DNA of 9,698 bases from JBAYVY01 sp041674345 (GTDB taxonomy: Bacteria; Planctomycetota; Phycisphaerae; Phycisphaerales; Zrk34): positions 1 through 9,698 of the forward strand of contig JBAYVY010000122.1 of NCBI GenBank assembly GCA_041674345.1, written 5' to 3'. Positions 1-6,154 of the stretch are shown piece after piece. Each line of letters opens with the position of its first letter. Position 1 is the first letter of the stretch. The notes under the pieces were generated by a model. The model did not search any database. It was not told where the DNA came from and saw only the letters and a program-made list of their open reading frames with translations. The position numbers and the translations under genes were made by a program.

Positions 1-555
1 GTCGTTGATGCGATCGCGGAGGGCGTCTTCGCTGAACGCGCCGAAGACGACGGAGTGGATCGCGCCGATGCGGGCGCAGGCGAGCATGGCGACGGGCAGT
101 TGGGGGATCATCTGCATGTAGAGACAAACGCGGTCGCCTTTTTTTACGCCCAGCGATTTGAGTGTGTTGGCGAATCGGCAGACCTGCTCGTGCATCTGTT
201 TGTAGGTGATGGCCTGTTGCTCGGCGGGGTCGTTGCCTTCCCAGTGGATGGCGACGCGGTCGCCGAGTTTGTCCAGGTGACGGTCGAGGGCGTTGTAGGC
301 GATGTTGGTTTTGCCGCCGATGAACCACTTGATGTGTACGTTGTCACGGAAGGACCAGTCGGTGACCTTGTCCCATTTTTTCTGCCAGTGGAATTGTCCG
401 GCGATGTCGGCCCAGAAGGTTTCGGGGGAGTCGATGGACTGGCGATACATTTTCTGATATTCGGCGAAGTTTTTGACATGTGCGGCGGCGGCGAAGGCGG
501 CGGGCGCCTCGATGAGCTTGCCGTTGTCATGCGATACGTTGGACGTGCTGGACAT
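1..555 (-). CDS. acs: Acetyl-CoA synthetase (AMP-forming), N-terminal part, cut by window edge
   Basis: Converts acetate, ATP and CoA to acetyl-CoA, AMP and pyrophosphate in the cytoplasm. Only the first 185 residues are here; family members are about 650 residues, so the catalytic A-motifs lie beyond the left edge. Visible are the N-terminal ACS domain (about residues 25-85, with ETFWADIAGQFHW and NIAYNALDRHL) and the start of the AMP-binding domain, including the conserved stretch MIPQLPVAMLACARIGA and then HSVVFGAFSEDALRDRI. The start ATG at 555-553 has a strong ribosome binding site, GGAGGA at 570-565, nine bases upstream. The neighbour upstream is an acetate transporter, which fits a joint role in acetate assimilation. 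The gene is separated from it by a hairpin and a tandem repeat array, so it may have its own promoter. Propionyl-CoA synthetase is a related alternative, but these N-terminal motifs fit acetyl-CoA synthetase better. Confidence 0.95.
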   Translation of the reverse strand, partial: MSSTSNVSHDNGKLIEAPAAFAAAAHVKNFAEYQKMYRQSIDSPETFWADIAGQFHWQKKWDKVTDWSFRDNVHIKWFIGGKTNIAYNALDRHLDKLGDRVAIHWEGNDPAEQQAITYKQMHEQVCRFANTLKSLGVKKGDRVCLYMQMIPQLPVAMLACARIGAIHSVVFGAFSEDALRDRIND

Positions 556-627
556 AATGAAGTGTCCTCCAAAAAAGCGGCTGAAGGTGCCTGGGAACCA
601 GTGGTTTGACGCGGCCCTGTCCTGCGG

Positions 628-656
628 AGAATACCATTTCATCGCATACAAGGCGA
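628..656 (-). promoter_or_regulatory. Weak candidate sigma-70-like promoter for acs
   Basis: On the minus strand, TCGCCT (656-651) and TATTCT (633-628) are spaced by 17 bases, about 70 bases before the acs start codon. The match to the -35 consensus is poor (3 of 6) and to the -10 fair (4 of 6). The site lies immediately downstream of the tandem array in the direction of transcription. Planctomycete promoters are poorly defined, so this is only a candidate. Confidence 0.2.
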
Positions 657-768
657 GGAAGCAAGCCCCCGGAAGCAAGCCCCCGGAAGCAAGCCCCCGG
701 AAGCAAGCCCCCGGAAGCAAGCCCCCGGAAGCAATCGCCCGGAAGCAATCGCCCGGAAGCAATCGCCC
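657..768 (+). repeat. 14-bp tandem repeat array, eight units in two sequence blocks
   Basis: Eight perfect 14-base units run head to tail without spacers. Units 1-5 (657-726) read GGAAGCAAGCCCCC and units 6-8 (727-768) read GGAAGCAATCGCCC; the two types differ at two positions. The units are identical within each block, which points to recent expansion by slippage or unequal exchange. The array fills nearly half of the 256-base satP-acs gap and lies in the likely promoter or leader region of acs. Because 14 is not a multiple of three, the array also creates spurious open frames on both strands; I do not regard any of them as coding. Confidence 0.97.
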
Positions 769-795
769 GGCCCGGGAGGTTGTCGCGGGCCGGGC
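765..795 (-). terminator. GC-rich hairpin after satP, possible terminator
   Basis: A perfect 10-bp inverted repeat, GCCCGGCCCG (765-774) and its complement (786-795), with an 11-base loop, lies 17 bases after the satP stop codon. In the reading direction it is followed by GATTGC rather than a run of T, so it is not a classical intrinsic terminator. It may pause polymerase, protect a 3' end, or act with a termination factor. Its downstream edge touches the 14-bp tandem array. Confidence 0.5.
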
Positions 796-811
796 TTGTG
801 GAAGACGGCGT

Positions 812-1408
812 TTATTTCTTCATGGGACCGAGGGGCATGACGGTTCGTCCGTACACTTCGTTGAGGACTTGCGCCAGTCCGGTGTACATGGCCGAGGCGC
901 CGCACACGATGCCTTCAATGCCGATGAAGGTTTTGAATTCGGGCTTGAGGGCGGTGCAATGCTCGGCGGCGAGAAGGAAGAAGAGAATGACCAGTGAGCC
1001 GAACACGAACTGGAGCGCGCGGCTGAGGCGGAGGGTTCCGATGAACATGAAGAAGGTGTAGATTCCCCAGACGATGAGGAAGGCGGCCATGGCGGCGTCG
1101 TTGGGTTTCTCCGCGATGCCGAGTTTGGGCAGGAGCAGCAGTCCGGCGAGCACCATCCAGAACGCGCCGTAACTGGCGAAGGCGGTGGTGCCGAAGGTGT
1201 TGCCCTTTTTCCATTCCATCGCGCCGACCATGAGTTGGGTGATGCCGCCGAAGAACAGACCCATCGCGATAATCATGGCGTCGAGGGGGAACAGGCCGGC
1301 GTTGTGGAGGTTGAGCAGGACGGTGGTCATGCCGAACGCCATGAGGCCGAGCGGCGCGGGGTTGGCGGTCGTGTCCTTGATTTGTTGAACGACTGACTGA
1401 TCTGACAT
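812..1408 (-). CDS. satP: Acetate/succinate uptake transporter, GPR1/FUN34/YaaH family
   Basis: A 198-residue inner-membrane protein, close to the usual size of bacterial SatP (about 190 residues), predicted to have six transmembrane helices. The family signature NPAPLGL is at residues 16-22, at the start of the first helix. Further family blocks are GGITQL (54-59) and the loop EWKKGNTFGTTAFASYGAFW (65-84). The family moves acetate, and in some members succinate, with protons. The start was set at ATG 1408-1406, with GGAG (1419-1416) seven bases upstream; a longer frame reaching back to 1453 runs toward the upstream hairpin and lacks family support. Its position just before acs suggests that acetate is imported here and then activated. 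Substrate preference cannot be read from the sequence with certainty. Confidence 0.93.
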   Translation of the reverse strand: MSDQSVVQQIKDTTANPAPLGLMAFGMTTVLLNLHNAGLFPLDAMIIAMGLFFGGITQLMVGAMEWKKGNTFGTTAFASYGAFWMVLAGLLLLPKLGIAEKPNDAAMAAFLIVWGIYTFFMFIGTLRLSRALQFVFGSLVILFFLLAAEHCTALKPEFKTFIGIEGIVCGASAMYTGLAQVLNEVYGRTVMPLGPMKK

Positions 1409-1440
1409 AAAGCGTCTCCGGGAAATGTGGGATGAATGGA

Positions 1441-1466
1441 GGGCGGCGTCCACGCGGACGCCGCCC
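1441..1466 (-). terminator. Strong GC hairpin after the porin, likely terminator
   Basis: GGGCGGCGTCC (1441-1451) and GGACGCCGCCC (1456-1466) form a perfect 11-bp stem with a four-base loop, ACGC, beginning 15 bases after the porin stop codon. The bases that follow on the minus strand are TCCATTCATC, only moderately T-rich. It probably ends or weakens transcription coming from the hydrogenase-porin side. Only 32 bases separate the hairpin from the satP ATG, which leaves little room for a complete satP promoter, so partial read-through is possible. Confidence 0.65.
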
Positions 1467-1480
1467 CGATGGTTTACCTG

Positions 1481-2866
1481 TTAAAACAACATCTGCACCT
1501 GTGTGCGGACGACGACCTGGCCATCCGCTCCGGCGGCGTCCTGGCGCCAGCCCAGCGCGCTGGACTCGAAGATCGAGCCGATGCCGCTGAAGGCGTAGCC
1601 GACGTCGAGGGAATACTTCAGTTGATGCCTGTGGAAAAAGTAGTTCACGCCGGTGGACAGAAGACTCAGGTCGTCGTTGTCGGCGGTGTCGGGATCGCCC
1701 CATTCATAACGGGCGATCAGTTCGGTTTCATCGGTGACGAACACGCCGCCCTGTACGACAACGGCGATTTCATCGGCGCTGCGACCGCGTGAATCGTGCT
1801 GGCCGGTGACGGCGGCGAAGAGGTTCCAGCCCGGTTGTTCGAGCGATCCGTCCACGGTCCAGCGGAGCGATTCGATTTCGCCGGTGTCGGTCGTGCCGTA
1901 TTCGCCGATCTGCCAATGCGCCGCGCCGCCGAACACCAACAGCGGATTCTGCGAGCGCCAGCCCTCCCAGTCGGTGTAGTCTTTCCAGTCGCCCATGACC
2001 TTGATTTCGCCGCGGCCGGTGAGTGCGACTTCGGTGTCGCGCTTCGACCAGGTCGTGTTGATCGCCGAGGCGCCGTCATTGAACGAAACACGCCCCCGGA
2101 ACATGTCGCCCTGATACGTCGCCATGACGCCCTGCGTGTAGGTGCCGCAGAACTCGCCGGCGACCAGCGAACGCTCGATGAATTGGAGCGAGGTTTCCGA
2201 CACGAGGTATTCGTACATGAACGGCAGCTTGAACTGACCGGCGGTGACGGACCAGTGGGCGTCCAGCACTTTGGTGATGTAGGCATCGAGGATCACCGCC
2301 GCGCCGGAGCAGTCGTAACCGGCCCAGAAGGTGTATTGCCAGGTCGGATCAATGACGTGACCGGCGAAACCGAAGCGGCTTCGCGTGATGCCGAAGCTGC
2401 CCCGGTTTTCGTCGCCGCTGGTATCGCCGCTCATCGCCGCGCCGGGTTTTTCCTGGCGGCTGTAGGTGTAGCGCGCCTGCAATTGCCCCTTGATTTTCAG
2501 CAGGAAATTGCCGTCCTCGCCGGCGAGGAAAAAGTTGCTCCCGTCGTGACCCGCGGTGATCGCGCTGTCCATCAACGAGGCGCGCGTTTCCGCGTCGCCC
2601 AGCACTTCGCGCACCAGCGATTTGATCTCGTCGGCGCGATGCGCGGTCAGCCATTGCCCCTCGGCCTGCCGCCGCATCTGCGCGATCTGCTGATCCTGCG
2701 ACGCCAGCCGCTGGTCCTGCGTTTGCAATTGCGTCTGCTGCTGTTGCACCAGCGCTCGAAGCTGGTCCAGTTCGTCCCGCATTCCGTCATTGTCCGGCGA
2801 GCCGAACGCCGGCAGCCCCGCCAGCAACAATACGCAGCCCAGTTCATACATCATTCGCGGTCTCAC
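1481..2866 (-). CDS. Outer-membrane porin, phosphate-selective O/P-like, planctomycete type
   Basis: A 461-residue predicted beta-barrel protein. Residues 1-22 form a signal peptide, with arginines at 2 and 4, a hydrophobic core LGCVLLLAGLPAFG and likely cleavage near AFG-S. Residues 28-68 are rich in Gln and heptad-like, probably a coiled coil. A conserved-looking segment, EVLGDAETRASL to FLLKIKGQLQARYTY (88-135), leads into the barrel, which has alternating strands and ends in aromatic VQMLF, a typical beta-barrel assembly signal. I chose the GTG at 2866-2864 because AAAGGG lies seven bases upstream and this start supplies the positive signal-peptide residues. ATGs at 2854 and 2851 are alternatives. 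It starts 38 bases after hypB and is followed by a hairpin. The transported solute is unknown; its place among hydrogenase and acetate genes does not decide it. Confidence 0.85.
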   Translation of the reverse strand: MRPRMMYELGCVLLLAGLPAFGSPDNDGMRDELDQLRALVQQQQTQLQTQDQRLASQDQQIAQMRRQAEGQWLTAHRADEIKSLVREVLGDAETRASLMDSAITAGHDGSNFFLAGEDGNFLLKIKGQLQARYTYSRQEKPGAAMSGDTSGDENRGSFGITRSRFGFAGHVIDPTWQYTFWAGYDCSGAAVILDAYITKVLDAHWSVTAGQFKLPFMYEYLVSETSLQFIERSLVAGEFCGTYTQGVMATYQGDMFRGRVSFNDGASAINTTWSKRDTEVALTGRGEIKVMGDWKDYTDWEGWRSQNPLLVFGGAAHWQIGEYGTTDTGEIESLRWTVDGSLEQPGWNLFAAVTGQHDSRGRSADEIAVVVQGGVFVTDETELIARYEWGDPDTADNDDLSLLSTGVNYFFHRHQLKYSLDVGYAFSGIGSIFESSALGWRQDAAGADGQVVVRTQVQMLF

Positions 2867-2904
2867 TCAACGGCCCTTTCCAAATGAACAACCACAGCGG
2901 CGAC

Positions 2905-3552
2905 TCACCGCTTCGCTTTTTTCCGCAGCCAACACAGCCACGGGTCGATTTGTCCGTTTTGCACCGACACCTCGATCAATTCCACGCCGGGATTGATCCG
3001 CTTCACATCGCGCGTGAACACGTCACGGTCGAATCGCACGTAGGGAAGCAGATCGGTTTTGTTCAGCACGATCAGTTCCGCCGCCGCGACCAGGTGCGGA
3101 TGCTTGGCGGGTTTGTCATCGCCCTCGCTGACGCTGAACATGCCGACCTTCACGTCCTGTCCCAAGTCGAAACCGACGGGGCAGATGAGGTTGCCGACGT
3201 TCTCGATGACCAGAATGTCCAGTTTTTCCAGAGGGATTTTGCTCATCGCCGAGCGGACCTGATGCGATTCGAGATGGCACGACCGGCCGTTGTTGATCTG
3301 CACGACATCATCGCAGTGCGCCGCCAGCCGGTCGCCGTCGCGCGTGGTCGCCAAGTCGCCGACGAGCACGCCGATCGCCAGTTCGCCTCGCATCGCTTCC
3401 AGCGTCGCTTCGAGCAGCGCGGTTTTGCCGCAGCCCGGCGAGCCGATCAGGTCGATGGTGAACACGCCCGCCGCCTCCAGGTCGCGCCGGTTCATCGCCG
3501 CGACTTCGTCGTTCAGCTTCAGCACGTTTTCGACGATTGGCACCTGTTTCAT
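2905..3552 (-). CDS. hypB: Hydrogenase nickel-insertion GTPase HypB
   Basis: A 215-residue cytoplasmic GTPase that, with HypA, loads nickel into the hydrogenase large subunit after the Fe(CN)2CO group is in place. Visible elements are the P-loop GSPGCGKT (37-44), the metal-binding pair C92-H93 in NNGRSCHLESHQ, C124 in ENVGNLICPVGFDLG (the third G-domain metal ligand), and the guanine-specificity motif NKTD (164-167). The protein lacks the N-terminal CxxCGC nickel site of E. coli HypB and also lacks the His-rich stretch of some rhizobial forms, so nickel storage is unlikely. Its ATG shares the ATGA overlap 3552-3549 with the hypA stop, which indicates translational coupling, and AAAGGG lies just upstream. 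Its main client here is presumably HoxH. Confidence 0.97.
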   Translation of the reverse strand: MKQVPIVENVLKLNDEVAAMNRRDLEAAGVFTIDLIGSPGCGKTALLEATLEAMRGELAIGVLVGDLATTRDGDRLAAHCDDVVQINNGRSCHLESHQVRSAMSKIPLEKLDILVIENVGNLICPVGFDLGQDVKVGMFSVSEGDDKPAKHPHLVAAAELIVLNKTDLLPYVRFDRDVFTRDVKRINPGVELIEVSVQNGQIDPWLCWLRKKAKR

Positions 3553-3950
3553 GTCGCCGCCCTTTCTTCGAGTACGGATCGCTCATCTCTTACTTCCGGT
3601 CTTACTTCGGGGGGCATTTCGTCAATCTCAATCGCCGTCAGCGTCAACGCATCGTCGCCGCCTGGTGTCGCATCGTCACATCCGCATGAGCATCGCTCGA
3701 ACAACGCCTCGCTCTTCCATCTCCGCCCGCATTTCGGGCAGGTCAGTTGGTACGGCTCGATGGTCAGTTCCAACGCCGCGCCTTGCATCGCCGTGTCTTT
3801 CGTACCCGCCGCCCACGCCCATCGCATCAACTCCGGCTCAATCGCCCGCATCGCGCCGGCACGCACCTTCACTTTGCGCAGCGTCGCCCCGTCGGGCGTG
3901 TGCCGCCTCACCTGTTCCAGCAATGCGATGACGATGGATTGTTCATGCAT
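3549..3950 (-). CDS. hypA: Hydrogenase nickel metallochaperone HypA
   Basis: A 133-residue nickel chaperone working with HypB. It starts with MHE, whose His2 is the family nickel ligand. The zinc domain has CPKC (71-74), but its second cysteine group reads C87-S-C89-G-C91 instead of the usual CxxC, so which pair closes the zinc site is unclear. The C-terminus, from about residue 94 on, is longer than in typical HypA proteins (about 113-118 residues) and acidic. The start at 3950 is fixed by the MHE motif and has GAG seven bases upstream. It overlaps the end of the protease gene by eight bases and the start of hypB by four, so all three are probably translated together. The identification is firm; the altered zinc spacing is the only oddity. 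Confidence 0.95.
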   Translation of the reverse strand: MHEQSIVIALLEQVRRHTPDGATLRKVKVRAGAMRAIEPELMRWAWAAGTKDTAMQGAALELTIEPYQLTCPKCGRRWKSEALFERCSCGCDDATPGGDDALTLTAIEIDEMPPEVRPEVRDERSVLEERAAT

Positions 3951-4437
3951 CGCAGGTCTCCGGTTCGGTGGTGATGCGGAACGGTTCGCCGCAACTCCAA
4001 TCCATCGCCGCGCGATAGAGCATGTCCGTCACGCGGCTGACGGCATGATGAACGACCATGCTCAGCCCCTCGCCGTGGTCCATGTCGGACGCGCCGATGC
4101 CGATGACAAATGCCCGCTGGTCCGCGGACCCGCCGTACAACGCCCGGCTGATCGCCAGCAGTTGCGCCGGCGTCACATAATGTCCGACGCCCGCCGCTTG
4201 CGGCTTGGCATCCTGTTCGACCTCTTCCACCGTCACGCGCCCCGGCGATATCCCCATCCGCGCGTCGATGAACACCACATCGCGCACAGGAGCCGCTTCC
4301 TCCGCCAGTTCCGGCAACAACTGGTGCGTCGTCACCAAAACCGCGCTCGTTCGCTCCAGCACCAAACGCAACCGCTCCACCACCGCCACGCCCGCGCCGT
4401 CATCGCGCCGCAACGTGTTGCCGATGCCCACGATCAT
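3943..4437 (-). CDS. hoxW: Hydrogenase maturation endopeptidase, HoxW/HyaD family
   Basis: A 164-residue cytoplasmic protease that removes the C-terminal extension of the large subunit once nickel is bound. The N-terminus MIVGIGNTLRRDDGAG is the family signature. Candidate nickel-sensing ligands are D12 or D13, D58 in VVFIDAR, and H86 in GHYVTP (the family motif usually reads HxxSP). It follows hoxH directly, so HoxH is the likely substrate; the symbol hoxW is inferred from that context, and hyaD/hybD-like would be the neutral name. The start was set at ATG 4437, which gives the family N-terminus and has AAGGGA just upstream at close spacing. The frame stays open back to 4566, but that part is the repeat-rich spacer. 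The C-terminal 20 residues (about 145-164) have no recognised motif. Confidence 0.9.
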   Translation of the reverse strand: MIVGIGNTLRRDDGAGVAVVERLRLVLERTSAVLVTTHQLLPELAEEAAPVRDVVFIDARMGISPGRVTVEEVEQDAKPQAAGVGHYVTPAQLLAISRALYGGSADQRAFVIGIGASDMDHGEGLSMVVHHAVSRVTDMLYRAAMDWSCGEPFRITTEPETCDA

Positions 4438-4446
4438 CAGTCCCTT

Positions 4447-4526
4447 ACAAAGCCGCGACCGCCCCCGGAAGCTGTCGGGGTTTGCATCACCACAAAGCCG
4501 CGACCGTTGGTCGCGGTCTTCCGGGG
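4447..4526 (-). repeat. Direct repeat and hairpin cluster in the hoxH-hoxW spacer
   Basis: The 15-base sequence ACAAAGCCGCGACCG occurs at 4447-4461 and again at 4492-4506. The second copy forms a perfect 8-bp hairpin, CCGCGACC (4498-4505) with GGTCGCGG (4509-4516) and a three-base loop. A smaller hairpin, CCCCG (4463-4467) with CGGGG (4476-4480), lies closer to the hoxW start. CCCCGGAAG (4463-4471) is also the inverse of CTTCCGGGG (4518-4526). In the mRNA the large hairpin would begin 18 bases after the hoxH stop. With only three T residues after the stem, it is more likely an mRNA stability or attenuation structure, or a dispersed repeat, than a full terminator. Confidence 0.8.
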
Positions 4527-4534
4527 CTATGGCG

Positions 4535-5962
4535 TTATCCGTTTCGTCGAACTTCATCCAACACAACTCCGTTCACATCTTGCAGTGAAAGCACCATCGG
4601 CATCCGTCCCAGCGCGTGCGTCGAACAACTCAGGCACGGGTCGAATGTGCGAATCACCGCCTCGACGCGGTTCAACATGCCTTCGGTCAGTTGGTTGCCG
4701 TCCACGTAGCGCTGCGCCACCTGCAACACGCCTCGGTTCATGGCCAGATTGTTGTGGCCGGTGGCGATGATGAGGTTGGCCCACGCCATGCGGCCGTTGG
4801 CGTCGATCTTGTAGTGGTGAATCAGCGTGCCGCGCGGCGCTTCGCTGACGCCCACGCCTTCCGAACGGTTGGGTCGGGCGCGTGATCGCACACGGGGGTT
4901 CAAAATGTCCTCATCGCCGATCAGTTTTTCGATGCGCTCCACGCCGGCCAGTGCTTCGATCAGTCGCGCCCAGTGCTGATGGAAACCGGACGCCGCGGGG
5001 TTGCCCGCCTGTTGTTTGAACTGCCGCAATCTCGCGTCAGCGCGCGGCGTGCCCATCTTCGTCGCCAGGTTCAATCGCGCCAGCGGCCCCACCCGGTAGA
5101 TGCCGTTCGGGTAGCCGTCGGGCAGATAGTAGGGGCTTTTGAGATAACTGAACTTTTCGACCGCTTCGCCGATGTGTTTGAAATACTCGCGATGCGGGAT
5201 CGCGGCGACAACGGTTTTGCCGGCCGCGTCGATCATCTTCAGGTCGCCGTCGTAGTGTTCCCATGTGCCGTCCGGCTGGACCAGGCCCATGAACTTGGTC
5301 GGGAAGTTGCCGAAATGGGCGATTTCATCGGCGAATTGCGCGTTGAACGCCGCGAAGAAATCGACGGTTCGTTCGGCGATGGTCATGGCGTCGGGAATCA
5401 TCGCGCGAATCTGATCGAGGTGATCGCGTGTCAGCGGCTGGTTGACCCCGCCGGGCACGAGCCACGCGGGGTGAACGCGCTTGCCGCCGAGCAGCGAGAT
5501 GATCGACTGGCCGAACTTACGCAGTTTCACGCCATCGACGGCGCGGTCGGTGTGTTTTTCGATCAGGCCGACGATGTTGCGTTTGGCCGGGTCGCTGTCG
5601 AAACCCAGCAGCAGGTCGGGGCTGGACAGGTGGAAGAAGCTGAGGGCGTGGCTTTGCACGAATTGCGCCATGTTCATCAGCCGCCGCAGCTTCGCGGCGG
5701 CCGGGGGGATTTCAACGGCGAGCAAATCATCGCACGCCTTGGCCGACGCCATGAGGTGTGAGACGGGGCAGATGCCGCAGATGCGGGCGGTCAGCGCGGG
5801 CATCTCGGTCAGGGGCCGGCCCTCGCAGAACTTTTCAAACCCGCGGAATTGCGTGACATGGAATTGCGCGTCGGCGACCTTGCCGGCGGCGTCGAGGTGC
5901 AACGTCACTTTCGCATGGCCTTCGATGCGTGTGACGGGTTCAATGGTGATCGTGCGTGTCAT
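4535..5962 (-). CDS. hoxH: NAD-coupled [NiFe] hydrogenase large subunit HoxH
   Basis: The catalytic subunit that splits or forms H2 at the Ni-Fe(CN)2CO centre, in the cytoplasm. At 475 residues it has the size expected for HoxH. The N-terminal motif RICGICPVSH supplies C62 and C65; the C-terminal motif DPCLSCSTH (441-449) supplies C443 and C446. The TRIEGH motif (residues 11-16) carries the conserved glutamate E14. Maturation should cut after H449, releasing the 26-residue peptide that begins ALGRMPM. The motifs fit group 3d enzymes. The start at 5962 gives the family N-terminus MTRTITIEPVTRIEGH and has AGGA (5973-5970) seven bases upstream; an in-frame extension to 6073 is read from the palindromic element and is rejected. 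Its gap to hoxY is unusually long for this operon because of that element. Confidence 0.97.
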   Translation of the reverse strand: MTRTITIEPVTRIEGHAKVTLHLDAAGKVADAQFHVTQFRGFEKFCEGRPLTEMPALTARICGICPVSHLMASAKACDDLLAVEIPPAAAKLRRLMNMAQFVQSHALSFFHLSSPDLLLGFDSDPAKRNIVGLIEKHTDRAVDGVKLRKFGQSIISLLGGKRVHPAWLVPGGVNQPLTRDHLDQIRAMIPDAMTIAERTVDFFAAFNAQFADEIAHFGNFPTKFMGLVQPDGTWEHYDGDLKMIDAAGKTVVAAIPHREYFKHIGEAVEKFSYLKSPYYLPDGYPNGIYRVGPLARLNLATKMGTPRADARLRQFKQQAGNPAASGFHQHWARLIEALAGVERIEKLIGDEDILNPRVRSRARPNRSEGVGVSEAPRGTLIHHYKIDANGRMAWANLIIATGHNNLAMNRGVLQVAQRYVDGNQLTEGMLNRVEAVIRTFDPCLSCSTHALGRMPMVLSLQDVNGVVLDEVRRNG

Positions 5963-6004
5963 ATTGCGATCCTGTTGCGAGCGGAACATGCGGAGGTTGA
6001 GAAG

Positions 6005-6139
6005 AATGACGAATGACGAAAATCGAATGACGAAAGAAATCTCAATTCCCAAATTCCAAATGGATCGGCCCACGGCGCGTTCATTGGAACATTGGAATTT
6101 GGAATTTGATTCGTCATTCGATTTTCGTCATTCGTCATT
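6005..6139. mobile_element. Palindromic MITE-like element between hoxY and hoxH
   Basis: A perfect 30-bp inverted repeat has arms at 6005-6034 and 6110-6139, built on the repeated word AATGACG (inverse CGTCATT). Inside lies a second, imperfect inverted pair on the theme AATTCCAAAT (around 6044-6062) and ATTGGAATTTGGAATTT (around 6091-6107). The whole can fold into one long hairpin. It is clearly more AT-rich than the flanking genes, contains no transposase, and fills most of the 192-base hoxY-hoxH gap. I recall similar GTCATTCGTCATT and TTGGAATTTGG words dispersed in planctomycete intergenic DNA, but could not check this. No target-site duplication was evident. Confidence 0.75.
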
Positions 6140-6154
6140 TCAATATTTCGTGTG

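Noticed and set aside
473..1061. Open frames on both strands running through the 14-bp tandem array
   Set aside because: Their sequence is mostly the repeat read in different frames (such as SKPPEASPRKQAPG), with no ribosome binding site or family similarity.
1796..2887. Plus-strand open frame of 363 codons opposite the porin
   Set aside because: It is antisense to a convincing signal-peptide porin and shows no recognisable motif.
4462..4472. CCCCCGGAAGC shared between the hoxH-hoxW spacer and the 14-bp array near acs
   Set aside because: Eleven bases in GC-rich repeat DNA is too short to claim common origin without a genome-wide count.
4438..4566. In-frame 43-codon N-terminal extension of HoxW overlapping the hoxH stop
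   Set aside because: It is encoded by the repeat and hairpin spacer, and the protease family begins at MIVGIGN.
2884..4770. Long plus-strand open frame of 628 codons opposite hypB, hypA, hoxW and the end of hoxH
   Set aside because: It is rich in His, Arg and Ala, resembles no known family, and is antisense to four well-supported genes. Such frames are expected in GC-rich coding DNA.
5963..6073. In-frame 37-codon N-terminal extension of HoxH
   Set aside because: It is translated from the palindromic element; the family start MTRTITIEPVTRIEGH has its own ribosome binding site at 5973-5970.
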